In this document: positions 15,500 to 23,826 of the stretch, one piece after another | Layout of the letters: the number at the start of each line of letters is the position of its first letter | Numbering within the stretch: position 1 is the stretch's first letter | Assembly (NCBI GenBank): GCA_028281665.1 | Contig: JANQJK010000008.1 | Span: forward strand, 212,929 to 276,928 | Length of the DNA: 64,000 nucleotides | Reading direction: 5' to 3' | DNA from: Hyphococcus sp. | Lineage (GTDB): Bacteria; Pseudomonadota; Alphaproteobacteria; Caulobacterales; Parvularculaceae | The notes under the pieces: generated by a model | What the model was told of the DNA's origin: nothing | Seen by the model: only the letters and a program-made list of their open reading frames with translations | Databases searched by the model: none | Translations under genes and position numbers: made by a program

Positions 15500-15970
15500 A
15501 TGAGTGCAGTTCCCACCTTCTCCGCAACCGTTTCCCGCATTCAGATCATTGACGCGGCGCGAGACTGGCTCGGCACGCCTTACGTGCATCAGGCGAGCGC
15601 GAAAGGCGCCGGCTGCGACTGTCTTGGCCTCGTTCGCGGGGTCTGGCGCGAGCTTTATGGAAGCGAGCCCGAGGCGCCGCCGGCCTACACGCCGGACTGG
15701 AACGAACGGCGCTGGAAAAACGGCGCCGGCGAAACCCTGCTGGCGGCGGCCCGGCGCAACATGGCCGGGCGCGCCGACAAATCCTTCGAACCCGGCGACG
15801 TCCTTGTCTTTCGCGTCTGCGCCGACGGTCCCGCGAAACATTGCGGCATCGCCGTCGCGCCGGACCGGTTCGTCCACGCCTATGCGGGCCGCGCGGTCAC
15901 CGAAAGCTGGCTGTCGCGCTGGTGGCGGGAGCGTCTCGCCGGAACCTTTATCTTTCCCGGAGCAGAGTAA
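15500..15970 (+). CDS. GTA g14: NlpC/P60 cell-wall peptidase
   Basis: 156 aa. NlpC/P60 fold with IIDAARDWLGTPYVHQAS, the catalytic Cys41 in GCDCLGLVRGVW and His114 in KHCGIAV. RcGTA gp14 is a peptidoglycan-cleaving peptidase in the tail that helps DNA cross the recipient wall. ATG 15500 overlaps the stop of g13 copy B (ATGA); its own stop overlaps the g15 start (TAATG). The longer open frame from 15434 is not needed. Confidence 0.93.
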   Translation: MSAVPTFSATVSRIQIIDAARDWLGTPYVHQASAKGAGCDCLGLVRGVWRELYGSEPEAPPAYTPDWNERRWKNGAGETLLAAARRNMAGRADKSFEPGDVLVFRVCADGPAKHCGIAVAPDRFVHAYAGRAVTESWLSRWWRERLAGTFIFPGAE

Positions 15971-18900
15971 TGGCGCAGCTTATTTTGACCGCGGCGACAA
16001 GCATCGGCGGCGGTCTTGGCGGGTTTCTCGTGCGAACTGTCGCAACAACGGCGGCGGCGTACGCCGCGGGCTATGTGGACCGTCTGATATTCGGACCGCG
16101 CAAGCGCGCCGTCGAAGGCCCGCGTCTTGAAAGTTTCAATGTGCAGGCCAGTCAGGAAGGCGCCGGCGTGCCCCGGGTCTTCGGCCGCGGGCGGATCGCC
16201 GGACAACTCATCTGGGCGGCGAACTTCAAGGAGACGACGTCGGAAACGACCCAGTCCTCCGGCGGCAAGGGCGGACGTCCCGCGGCGCAAACAACGTTTA
16301 CGGAGTATCTCTATTCGATCTCCTTCGCCGTCGGTCTTTGCGAGGGAGAAATCGACCGCATCGGCCGCGTCTGGGCCGACGGCAAACCGTTCGATATTTC
16401 CGAGCACAATGTCCGCGTCTATCGCGGCGGCGAAGCGCAACAGCCCGACGCGCTGATCGAATCCGTCGAGGGCGCGGGCAATGCGCCGGGTTTTCGCGGT
16501 CTCGCCTATGTCGTGTTCGAGGATCTGCCGCTGAAGGATTTCGGCAACCGCATTCCGCAACTGTCGTTCGAAATCGAAAACAGCCTCAAAAAGGAAGACC
16601 CGAACGCGCTTGAAAACACGCTGACCGCCGTGACCATGATCCCCGGTTCGGGGGAATTCGTCTACGGAACCACAAGGGTGCTGCGCGAGGAAGGCGAAGG
16701 CGTCACCGCGGCGGAAAACGTGAACAACGCGTCCGGCGCCACGGACTTCACCGCCGCCCTCGACGCCCTTGAGGACGCGGCGCCCAATCTCGGCCACGTG
16801 TCGTTAATCGTTTCCTGGTTCGGCGATTCTCTCGCTGCGGGACAGTGCCGGCTCCGCCCCGGCGTCGACGCCGCGACAAAAACAACGACTCCTTATGGGT
16901 GGAAAGTCGGCGGGACGACCCGCGCCGGCGCGCACCTTGTCTCGCAATCGGGCGGCGCCCCCGCCTATGGCGGCACCCCGGCGGACGCCGCGGTCGTGGA
17001 GGCCATCGCATCCTTAAAGTCCCGCAATTTGTCGGTCTTATTCCATCCTTTTATCCTGATGGACGCGGCCGGCTATCCGTGGCGGGGCCGGATCGACGCC
17101 GGCGCCAACGACAAAACCGCCGCCGCCGCGGCGGACATCGCGTCTTTTTTCGGGACAGCGGCGCCGGCGGATTTTTCCATTCAGAATGGCGAGGTCGTTT
17201 ACGCCGGGCCGGCCGAATGGTCGTTCCGGCGCATGATCCTCCACTATGCTCATCTCTGCGTTCTCGCCGGGGGCGTCGACGGGTTCCTCCTCGGCTCGGA
17301 ACTGCGCGGCGTCACCACAACCCGCGACGGCGCGTCGGGCTATCCCGCCATCGCCCGGATGAAATCCCTCGCGGCGGATGTGCGCGCCGTGCTGGGCGGC
17401 GGCACGGAGATTTCCTACGGCGCGGACTGGTCGGAATATTTCGGCCATCAGCCGGCGGACGGTTCGGGCGACGTTTTCTTTCATCTGGACGATCTGTGGT
17501 CCGATGCGTCCATCGACTTTATCGGCATCGACAACTACATGCCCATGGCGGACTGGCGCGACGGCTTTGCGCATATAGATGCGCTCGCCGGCGCCCGCGG
17601 CCAGCATGACGTCGACTATCTTAAATCCAACATAGACGGCGGCGAAGGGTTCGACTGGTTTTACGCTAATGCCGCAGACCGCGACGCGCAGACGCGCACG
17701 CCGATCAGTGACGGCGCCTATGGAGAGTCGTGGGTTTATCGGTACAAGGATCTCTGGAACTGGTGGTCGAGCGCGCATCATAATCGCCCCGGCGGCGTGC
17801 GCGATGCATCGCCCACAAGCTGGACGCCCCAGTCGAAAAGATTTGTCTTCACCGAAACCGGCGCCCCGGCGATCGACAAGGGCGCCAATCAGCCCAACGT
17901 GTTTGTCGATCCGAAGTCCGACGAAAGCGCGGTTCCCTATTATTCGAACGGACGGCGGGACGACATGGCGCAACGGCGTTTCCTGGAAGCGCAGGCTGCG
18001 TTCTGGAGCGACGCCGCCAACAATCCGGTTTCCTCCGTCTACGGCGCGCCCATGGTCGATGGGGCCCGGCGCTATGTTTACGCCTATGACGCCCGTCCCT
18101 TCCCGGATTTCCCGGCGAGGACCGACGTATGGGGGGATGGAGCGAACTGGGAAACCGGGCACTGGCTGAACGGCCGGCTCGGCCGCGCCCCGCTAGACCT
18201 ACTGGTCGAGGCGCTGGCGGCGGAGGCGGGGTTTGCCGCTGTCGACGCCTCGGCCCTTGACGGCGTCGTCACCGGATATTTGATCGACCGCCCCCTGTCG
18301 CCCCGGGAGATGATCGATCCGCTGGCGGATGTTTTCCAGTTCGACATCGTCGAGACCGGCGATCAACTGCGCTGCCAGCCGCGACACTCCGCCAATGTGC
18401 ATATGATCGACGCCGCCCGGCTGGCGGAGCGGGAAGACGGCGCCTTCTCCCTGTCCCTCGCGCAGGAGACCGATCTCGCCGCCGCCTTCCGGCTCGGCTT
18501 TTTTGACGAGGCGCAGGACTTTGCCGCCGCGGTTGTGGAGGCGCGCGACCCCCGTGCGCGGCCCGCTCGGGAAGCCGGCGTCGATGTGGCGGCCGCCATC
18601 CCCGCGGCGGAGGCCGAAGCGCGGGCGCGGTCCATTCTCGCCGATGCGTGGGTGATGCGTGAACAGCTTTCCTTTTCCCTGCCGCCATCGGCGCTGGCGC
18701 TGGAGCCGGGAGACGCGGTCGCCCTTAATGATCTGGGTACGGAGCGGCTCTACCGCATCACGGATATCGAAGACGGCGCGGAGCGCGAGGCCCGCCTCGT
18801 GCGCGTGGCGCCCTCGATTTACGAAAGCCCGGTCGGCCCGGCGGAATTTTCTGCGGCGCCGCCGGTCAGCGTCTATGGGGCGCCCGCCTGGGAGCTTTTT

Positions 18901-19812
18901 GAGCTGCCGATGATCGAGGGCGCCGAAGCCAGCGGACCCTGGTTCGCGGCGTTCAGCGATCCGTGGCCCGGTGCCGTCGCCCTTTACCGGGGCGGCGGCG
19001 GGACAGAGCCGTTGCTCTCGGGGCTCGCGCCGGCCCGTGCGGTGATGGGCCGGCTCAAAACGGCGCTGGCGCCCGCCGGCGCCGGCCGCTGGAGCGGTCG
19101 GTCGGTCGATGTGGAGTTGTCTTTCGGAACCCTGGCGTCGCGCGCGGCGGACGACGTTCTCGCCGGCGCCAATCTCTGCGCCGTTGAAAGTAACAACGGC
19201 GCATGGGAGCTGGCGCAGTTTCGGGACGCAGAGCTGCAACCCGATGGAAGCTGGCGCCTGTCGGGCCTGTTGCGCGGGCAGGCCGGAAGCGACGGAGAGG
19301 CGTTGGCGGGAGCGAGCATCGGCGCCCGCTTCGTCCTGATGACCCGCGCGGTCACGCAAGGGACGTTTTCGGCAAACCTGCGCGGCCTTTCTTTCGACTG
19401 GCAGGCGGGCCCCCAGAAGGAAATTCCCGATACGGAGAATTTCACGTCAAGGTCGTTTGCGTTTGAAGCCCGCGCATTGGCGCCCCTGTCGCCGGTTCAC
19501 CTGCGCGCGGCCCGCGAGGGCGCCGACATCAGGCTTTCCTGGATCCGCCGGACGAGGGAAGGCGGCGACTCCTGGGAAGGGGAAGTCCCCTTGAGCGAAC
19601 AGTCGGAGCGTTACGCGCTCACGATCTATAACGGCGCGGCGCCGCTGCGCGAGATCGAAACGACGACGCCGGACTATCTCTACGCCGCCGCGGACATCAC
19701 CGCGGATTTCGGCCCTGCCGGCCCCGGCGCGGCGATAACATTTTCCGTCGCGCAGATTTCCGATGCGGTGGGGGCGGGGGATGCTGCGACTCAAGCATCC
19801 GCCATCGCCTGA
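15970..19812 (+). CDS. GTA g15: host-specificity/tail tip megatron protein
   Basis: 1280 aa, the largest GTA protein. In order: an N-terminal segment (GGGLGGFLVRTVATTAAAYA) and hub-like domain with ESFNVQASQEGAGVPRVFGRGRIAGQLIWA; the GTA TIM-barrel-like domain (roughly residues 370-740, containing FIGIDNYMPMADWRDG near 516); a phage tail Tip-attachment J-like domain (LIDRPLSPREMIDPLADVFQ, about 775 on); and a C-terminal receptor-facing region with LRGLLRGQAGSD-like sequence. It closes the tail and probably contacts the recipient surface. ATG 15970 is within TAATG with the g14 stop. It ends the GTA operon. Confidence 0.93.
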   Translation: MAQLILTAATSIGGGLGGFLVRTVATTAAAYAAGYVDRLIFGPRKRAVEGPRLESFNVQASQEGAGVPRVFGRGRIAGQLIWAANFKETTSETTQSSGGKGGRPAAQTTFTEYLYSISFAVGLCEGEIDRIGRVWADGKPFDISEHNVRVYRGGEAQQPDALIESVEGAGNAPGFRGLAYVVFEDLPLKDFGNRIPQLSFEIENSLKKEDPNALENTLTAVTMIPGSGEFVYGTTRVLREEGEGVTAAENVNNASGATDFTAALDALEDAAPNLGHVSLIVSWFGDSLAAGQCRLRPGVDAATKTTTPYGWKVGGTTRAGAHLVSQSGGAPAYGGTPADAAVVEAIASLKSRNLSVLFHPFILMDAAGYPWRGRIDAGANDKTAAAAADIASFFGTAAPADFSIQNGEVVYAGPAEWSFRRMILHYAHLCVLAGGVDGFLLGSELRGVTTTRDGASGYPAIARMKSLAADVRAVLGGGTEISYGADWSEYFGHQPADGSGDVFFHLDDLWSDASIDFIGIDNYMPMADWRDGFAHIDALAGARGQHDVDYLKSNIDGGEGFDWFYANAADRDAQTRTPISDGAYGESWVYRYKDLWNWWSSAHHNRPGGVRDASPTSWTPQSKRFVFTETGAPAIDKGANQPNVFVDPKSDESAVPYYSNGRRDDMAQRRFLEAQAAFWSDAANNPVSSVYGAPMVDGARRYVYAYDARPFPDFPARTDVWGDGANWETGHWLNGRLGRAPLDLLVEALAAEAGFAAVDASALDGVVTGYLIDRPLSPREMIDPLADVFQFDIVETGDQLRCQPRHSANVHMIDAARLAEREDGAFSLSLAQETDLAAAFRLGFFDEAQDFAAAVVEARDPRARPAREAGVDVAAAIPAAEAEARARSILADAWVMREQLSFSLPPSALALEPGDAVALNDLGTERLYRITDIEDGAEREARLVRVAPSIYESPVGPAEFSAAPPVSVYGAPAWELFELPMIEGAEASGPWFAAFSDPWPGAVALYRGGGGTEPLLSGLAPARAVMGRLKTALAPAGAGRWSGRSVDVELSFGTLASRAADDVLAGANLCAVESNNGAWELAQFRDAELQPDGSWRLSGLLRGQAGSDGEALAGASIGARFVLMTRAVTQGTFSANLRGLSFDWQAGPQKEIPDTENFTSRSFAFEARALAPLSPVHLRAAREGADIRLSWIRRTREGGDSWEGEVPLSEQSERYALTIYNGAAPLREIETTTPDYLYAAADITADFGPAGPGAAITFSVAQISDAVGAGDAATQASAIA

Positions 19813-19911
19813 TTGAGGCCGCCTTTGCCCGGCTTTTCCCTCCCCCAAGCCCCTTCAAATCCGGCGAAAATCGCTTATCTCTGGCGCAAATGGGCCGCCT
19901 GCGGCGCGCGG

Positions 19912-19926
19912 TTAACGAAGCGTTAC
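19912..19926 (+). promoter_or_regulatory. Near-match to a CtrA binding site upstream of the DnaJ-like gene
   Basis: TTAA-CGAAGCG-TTAC matches seven of eight defined bases of the alphaproteobacterial CtrA box TTAA-N7-TTAA, 48 bases before the TTG start. A CcrM-type GANTC site (GAATC) follows at about 19946. Motif only. Confidence 0.35.
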
Positions 19927-19973
19927 CCAATGGCGGCCTAAAAACGAATCGATAGCGGAAGAGAAGACGAGCG

Positions 19974-20930
19974 TTGGCGAGAAATCCTTACATCGTGCTG
20001 GGCCTCAGCCCGACGGCGAGCGATTCCGATATTCGCACGGCGTTCCGCAAGCTCGCCAAGCAATATCATCCGGACCGCAATCCCGACGACAAGAAGGCGG
20101 AAGAGAAGTTCAAGGAAGTCTCCGCCGCGTTCGATGTCATCGGCGATCCGGAGCGGCGCAAGAAATTCGATCGCGGCGAGATTGACGAGGAGGGCAAGGA
20201 GAAAGCCCATCCCTTCGGCCAGTGGTCGAACCGTCAGGGTCCGGGCGCGGGCGCCCATACGGGCGGCGCCTTTCGCGGCGGTTTCGATCCGGGCGGGCCG
20301 GGCGCCGGCGCCTCGTTTGAAGACCTCTCCGACATATTCTCCGATCTTTTCGGCGCGCGCGGCGGCGGGCGCGCCGGCGCAGGCCCACGTCCCCAGGCGC
20401 GCGGACGCGACGTGCGCTACCGGCTTGAAGTCGATTTTCTCGATGCGGCGCTCGGCGCCAAAAAACGCGTCACCATGCCCGACGGGCGCACGCTGGATCT
20501 TACTGTGCCCGCCGGTCTCGAAGACGGGCAGTCCCTGCGCCTGAAAGGCCAGGGCGAAGCGGGCGCCGGCGGCGCCGGCGATGTTTACGTCGATATCAAG
20601 GTGCGCCCGCACAAGCGGTTTGAGCGGCGCGGCGACGACATTCATGTGGAGCTGCCGATCTCGCTCAAGGAAGCCGTGCTCGGCGGCAAGATCACCGCCC
20701 CGACCATTGCCGGCGAGGTCGCGTTGACCGTGCCGAAGAATTCAAGCTCGGGCACTGTGTTGCGCCTGCGCGGACGCGGCGTCGCCAAGGGCAAGAACGC
20801 GCCGGCGGGCGATCAGTATGTCCGCCTCAAGATCGTTCTTCCGGAAGGGGGCGACAAGGAGCTGGAAGAGTTCGTCAAGAGCTGGCAGGGCGCCGATGCG
20901 CCGGCCCGCAAGGACTTCGCCGACGTCTGA
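19974..20930 (+). CDS. DnaJ-class (CbpA/DnaJ type II) co-chaperone
   Basis: 318 aa. N-terminal J domain (residues about 1-68) with the essential HPD (KQYHPDRNPDD), then a Gly/Phe-rich linker with FEDLSDIFSDLFG, and the C-terminal substrate-binding domains (RGRDVRYRLEVDFLDAALGA, GGDVYVDIKV-like, HVELPISLKEAVLGGKI). The Cys-rich zinc finger of DnaJ itself is absent, so it is a type II/CbpA-like partner of DnaK. The start is a TTG preceded by GAAGAGAAG; no better ATG exists in frame. It follows the GTA operon by 161 bases but faces its own promoter region. Confidence 0.9.
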   Translation: MARNPYIVLGLSPTASDSDIRTAFRKLAKQYHPDRNPDDKKAEEKFKEVSAAFDVIGDPERRKKFDRGEIDEEGKEKAHPFGQWSNRQGPGAGAHTGGAFRGGFDPGGPGAGASFEDLSDIFSDLFGARGGGRAGAGPRPQARGRDVRYRLEVDFLDAALGAKKRVTMPDGRTLDLTVPAGLEDGQSLRLKGQGEAGAGGAGDVYVDIKVRPHKRFERRGDDIHVELPISLKEAVLGGKITAPTIAGEVALTVPKNSSSGTVLRLRGRGVAKGKNAPAGDQYVRLKIVLPEGGDKELEEFVKSWQGADAPARKDFADV

Positions 20931-21047
20931 CCGGCTGGAACTTGCCGCGTGTCTCGACTATAGTTACCCCACACCCGGCAAGGGGCGCCGGAAGAGGGCG
21001 TTCTTTTAATTGATCCGTATCGTCATTAATCAGCGGGACGCATCCTG

Positions 21048-22475
21048 ATGGCGCTGAGCGAGCGCAAACGCGAACAACTGACCGAGTTTCTCGGCGGACT
21101 GCCGACGGCGACCGCCGTTAAGCTCTTTGCCGCGATTGAGGCCGACCGTCTCGCCGGCGGCCAGCAGCTTCCCCATAATGAAATCCTGAATGATCTGCGC
21201 AAGCGCCTGCTCGATCGCGGGGCGGTGCTGCCGGCCCGGCGCGCCGACGCAAGGCGCCTTTTCTTTACGCCGTTCGAAGATTTCTATGTCGGCGAACGGC
21301 AGAACCGAAAGCGCCCCGGCGTCATCCCGCGCACCTCCCTCGGCCCTATCTGGCGGCTGATGATGCGCGAGACGGCGCTGTCCGAAGCAGCCTTCGCGGC
21401 GGCGAGCCTCGACGAAGCCATCAGGGCGGGGCGCAACACGGACGATCTGGAGCGGGCGCTGTTCATCGCCGCGGAAGCCGGTCTCGGCCGCGTGCTTGAC
21501 GCCGCCGCGGTGGAAGCCGGCGCGCGGGCGCATATCTGCGACATGCTGGGCGGCGAGGCGGCGTTCGCCGATTTGCAGGAATTGCGCAGGCTCCTCGCCG
21601 GCGTTGAGTTTCTCAAACAGGTGCAGCGAACGATCCCCGCTGGCGCCGGCGCATTGTCCGAAGACGATCTCTATGGGTTGCGGTCGATATTTTTGTCCGC
21701 ACACGATCAGTCTCCGAAGCTCGCCGCGTTCCTGTTGCTTGCGGTGAAAGGCCGGCTTGAAAAACCCTGGCGCGCCCTTGAGCTTTATTATCACCTGGCG
21801 CGCAGCGCCGATACGCGCCTTGAGGCTGCGCGCGACACCGTCGCCGCCCTGCCCGAGGCGTTGTTCGAAGACCTTGAAGCGCTTGCCCGCGCGCTCGAAC
21901 GCGACGGGATGGCGGCGGAAAGATTTGACGCCCAGGCCGGGCGCCTGCGGGTCGGCTGGTTCGCCGATTACGCGGACGGTCTTGCGCGGCAGGCGGAAAA
22001 GGCCGGCGACAATGTTTCGGTCAATCGCATCGAAGCCTGCCGGGACGTTGCCGCCGAGGCGTTCGAACGGTTTTGCGAACTGGCGCTGGCGGCCCTGCGC
22101 GACGCCATGCCGGTGCGCCAGTCGGGCGGGTCGAGTTTTCTTATGGCGCAGCGGCCGGACTATTCCGCGCCGCCCTCGCCGCGCGCGGTCGAACAGGCGA
22201 AGGAAGCCGCGACGCTGATTGCGTCGGCGACAATTTTCGCAGACCGGCTTGGCGCGGCGGCGGATATCGCCGCCGGCATTGCACGCGAGGCCAGCGAGAA
22301 AACGGCGTCCTTCGCCACCGATCTCGTCACGGAGATTCGCGCGGCCGAAGGGGCCGAACGCAAGGCCGCCGAGCGCATGCTCGACCAGTCGCTTGAAATC
22401 GCGGAGCCCTTGCTGGATCGTGAGGAGGCCGGGCTCATTCGTGATCGGGCGAAGGCTGCGGCGGTGGCGGTTTAG
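21048..22475 (+). CDS. Conserved-looking hypothetical helical protein (possible DUF2336-like)
   Basis: 475 aa, not confidently recognised. Almost entirely alpha-helical, Ala/Leu/Glu/Arg-rich, with no signal peptide or membrane segment and no obvious catalytic motif. The N-terminal part (LTEFLGGLPTATAVKLFAAIEADR) and paired-helix arrangement suggest a repeat-type scaffold; DUF2336 is a possible relative but this is a guess. ATG 21048 lies in CATCCTGATGGCG with a weak RBS. The opposite strand is open over the whole gene and the next one, an effect of GC-biased codons. Confidence 0.75.
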   Translation: MALSERKREQLTEFLGGLPTATAVKLFAAIEADRLAGGQQLPHNEILNDLRKRLLDRGAVLPARRADARRLFFTPFEDFYVGERQNRKRPGVIPRTSLGPIWRLMMRETALSEAAFAAASLDEAIRAGRNTDDLERALFIAAEAGLGRVLDAAAVEAGARAHICDMLGGEAAFADLQELRRLLAGVEFLKQVQRTIPAGAGALSEDDLYGLRSIFLSAHDQSPKLAAFLLLAVKGRLEKPWRALELYYHLARSADTRLEAARDTVAALPEALFEDLEALARALERDGMAAERFDAQAGRLRVGWFADYADGLARQAEKAGDNVSVNRIEACRDVAAEAFERFCELALAALRDAMPVRQSGGSSFLMAQRPDYSAPPSPRAVEQAKEAATLIASATIFADRLGAAADIAAGIAREASEKTASFATDLVTEIRAAEGAERKAAERMLDQSLEIAEPLLDREEAGLIRDRAKAAAVAV

Positions 22476-22517
22476 GCCTATACCCTGCGCGACGCGGCAC
22501 GATGCAGGGAGCAGAAC

Positions 22518-23720
22518 ATGACAGGCGAAACACGCAAAGCCGAATTCAACGGATCGACGGGCGAGAAACTGGCCGCGGCGCTGGAACTGCCCGCCGGCCC
22601 GCCGCGGGCCTACGCCCTCTTTGCCCATTGCTTTACCTGTTCCAAGGACATCAAGGCGGCGCGGGAAATCGCCCGGGCGCTGAGGGCGCAAGGGTTTGCG
22701 GTTTTGCGTTTTGACTTCACCGGTCTTGGCGGATCGGAAGGCGAATTCGCCAACACGAATTTCACGTCCAATGTGGAAGACCTTGTGGCGGCGGCGGATT
22801 TTCTGCGCCGTGAATTCGAGGCGCCGTCTCTCGTCATCGGTCATTCCCTCGGCGGCGCGGCGGCGATCGTCGCGGCGACGCAAATTCCCGAAACCAAAGG
22901 CGTTGCGATTATCGGCGCCCCGGCGGAAGCCGATCACGTGGCGTTGCAGATCAGGGACAGCGAAAGCGAAATTCGCGACAAGGGCGCCGCCATTGTGAAT
23001 CTCGCAAACCGTCCCTTCGAAATCAAAGCGCAGTTCCTTGACGACCTCAAAAACCAGACCGTCACCGAGTGCGCGTCGTCTCTCAAAAAGCCGCTGCTCA
23101 TTCTTCACGCGCCGCTCGACGAAACGGTGGGCATCGACAATGCGACGAAGATATTTGTCGCGGCGAAACATCCGAAGAGCTTCGTCAGCCTCGACACGGC
23201 GGATCACCTTCTCTCCGACACGGAGGACGCGCGCTACGCCGCAAGCGTCATCGCCGCCTGGGGCGCGCGGTATCTTCCCGCAGCGCCCGACGATCCGGTG
23301 GAGACAAAGCGTCTGGATCCGGTTGACGGCGGCGCGGCCGAAATCATCCCCGAGAAAAGATTTGCGGTTTCCGCGTCGGCGGACGATTACCCCATGATCA
23401 TCGACGCCGACAAGGAAGAGGGCGGCGACGGTCTCGGGCCGAACCCGACCCGCCTCGTCGAGGCTGCGCTTGCGGCCTGTTCGGCGATGACGATCCGGAT
23501 GTACGCCCGGCGCAAAAAGTGGTCCATCGACGCCCTGAAGGTTGTGGTGACGCGGGCGGAAGACGAGGATTCCCATCTCTCCCGGGTGCTCGAAAAAACC
23601 CTCACCGTGACCGGCGATCTCGACCAGACGCAGCTGGCGCGACTCCATGAAATTGCAGGGAAATGTCCGGTTCACCGCATGCTGGCGGAGGGCGTCGAAA
23701 TTCGCTCGAAAATGGTCTGA
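22518..23720 (+). CDS. Bifunctional alpha/beta hydrolase - OsmC family protein
   Basis: 400 aa fusion. The first about 250 residues form an alpha/beta hydrolase with LFAHCFTCSKDIKAAREIA, FDFTGLGGSEGEF and nucleophile elbow GHSLGGAA; acid and His (PLDETV, DTADHLL) follow. From about residue 275 comes an OsmC/Ohr-like domain (GGDGLGPNPTRLVEAALAAC, CSAMTIRMYARRK, CPVHRML), including the two cysteines spaced as in OsmC peroxidases. Such fusions are common in alphaproteobacteria and are thought to act in peroxide or electrophile defence. Start ATG 22518 is preceded by GGGAG. Confidence 0.92.
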   Translation: MTGETRKAEFNGSTGEKLAAALELPAGPPRAYALFAHCFTCSKDIKAAREIARALRAQGFAVLRFDFTGLGGSEGEFANTNFTSNVEDLVAAADFLRREFEAPSLVIGHSLGGAAAIVAATQIPETKGVAIIGAPAEADHVALQIRDSESEIRDKGAAIVNLANRPFEIKAQFLDDLKNQTVTECASSLKKPLLILHAPLDETVGIDNATKIFVAAKHPKSFVSLDTADHLLSDTEDARYAASVIAAWGARYLPAAPDDPVETKRLDPVDGGAAEIIPEKRFAVSASADDYPMIIDADKEEGGDGLGPNPTRLVEAALAACSAMTIRMYARRKKWSIDALKVVVTRAEDEDSHLSRVLEKTLTVTGDLDQTQLARLHEIAGKCPVHRMLAEGVEIRSKMV

Positions 23721-23826
23721 TTTTTAACAATTTTTAATGGGAAAGAGCGGGTTTGCGATACGTCGCCTTACGCCTATCTGGCTTATATCGACGGCGGGCG
23801 ATTCTCGCGAGGCGACGTAAATTTGA

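Noticed and set aside
15042..15503. 153-codon plus-strand ORF ending PLRGERNDGGKLT
   Set aside because: Only its tail is meaningful, as a relic of the g13 end. The rest is antisense to the membrane protein gene and has no RBS.
4786..19812. GTA cluster as an ordinary prophage
   Set aside because: No integrase, repressor, replication or lysis genes; gene order and protein sizes follow RcGTA.
21030..23675. 881-codon open frame on the minus strand
   Set aside because: It is antisense to two well-supported plus-strand genes. Such long shadows are expected from GC-rich third positions; it has low-complexity Arg-rich composition and no family signature.
23721..23740. TTAA-N6-TTAA as a CtrA site before degP
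   Set aside because: The spacing is one base short of the TTAA-N7-TTAA consensus and the stretch is simply AT-rich.
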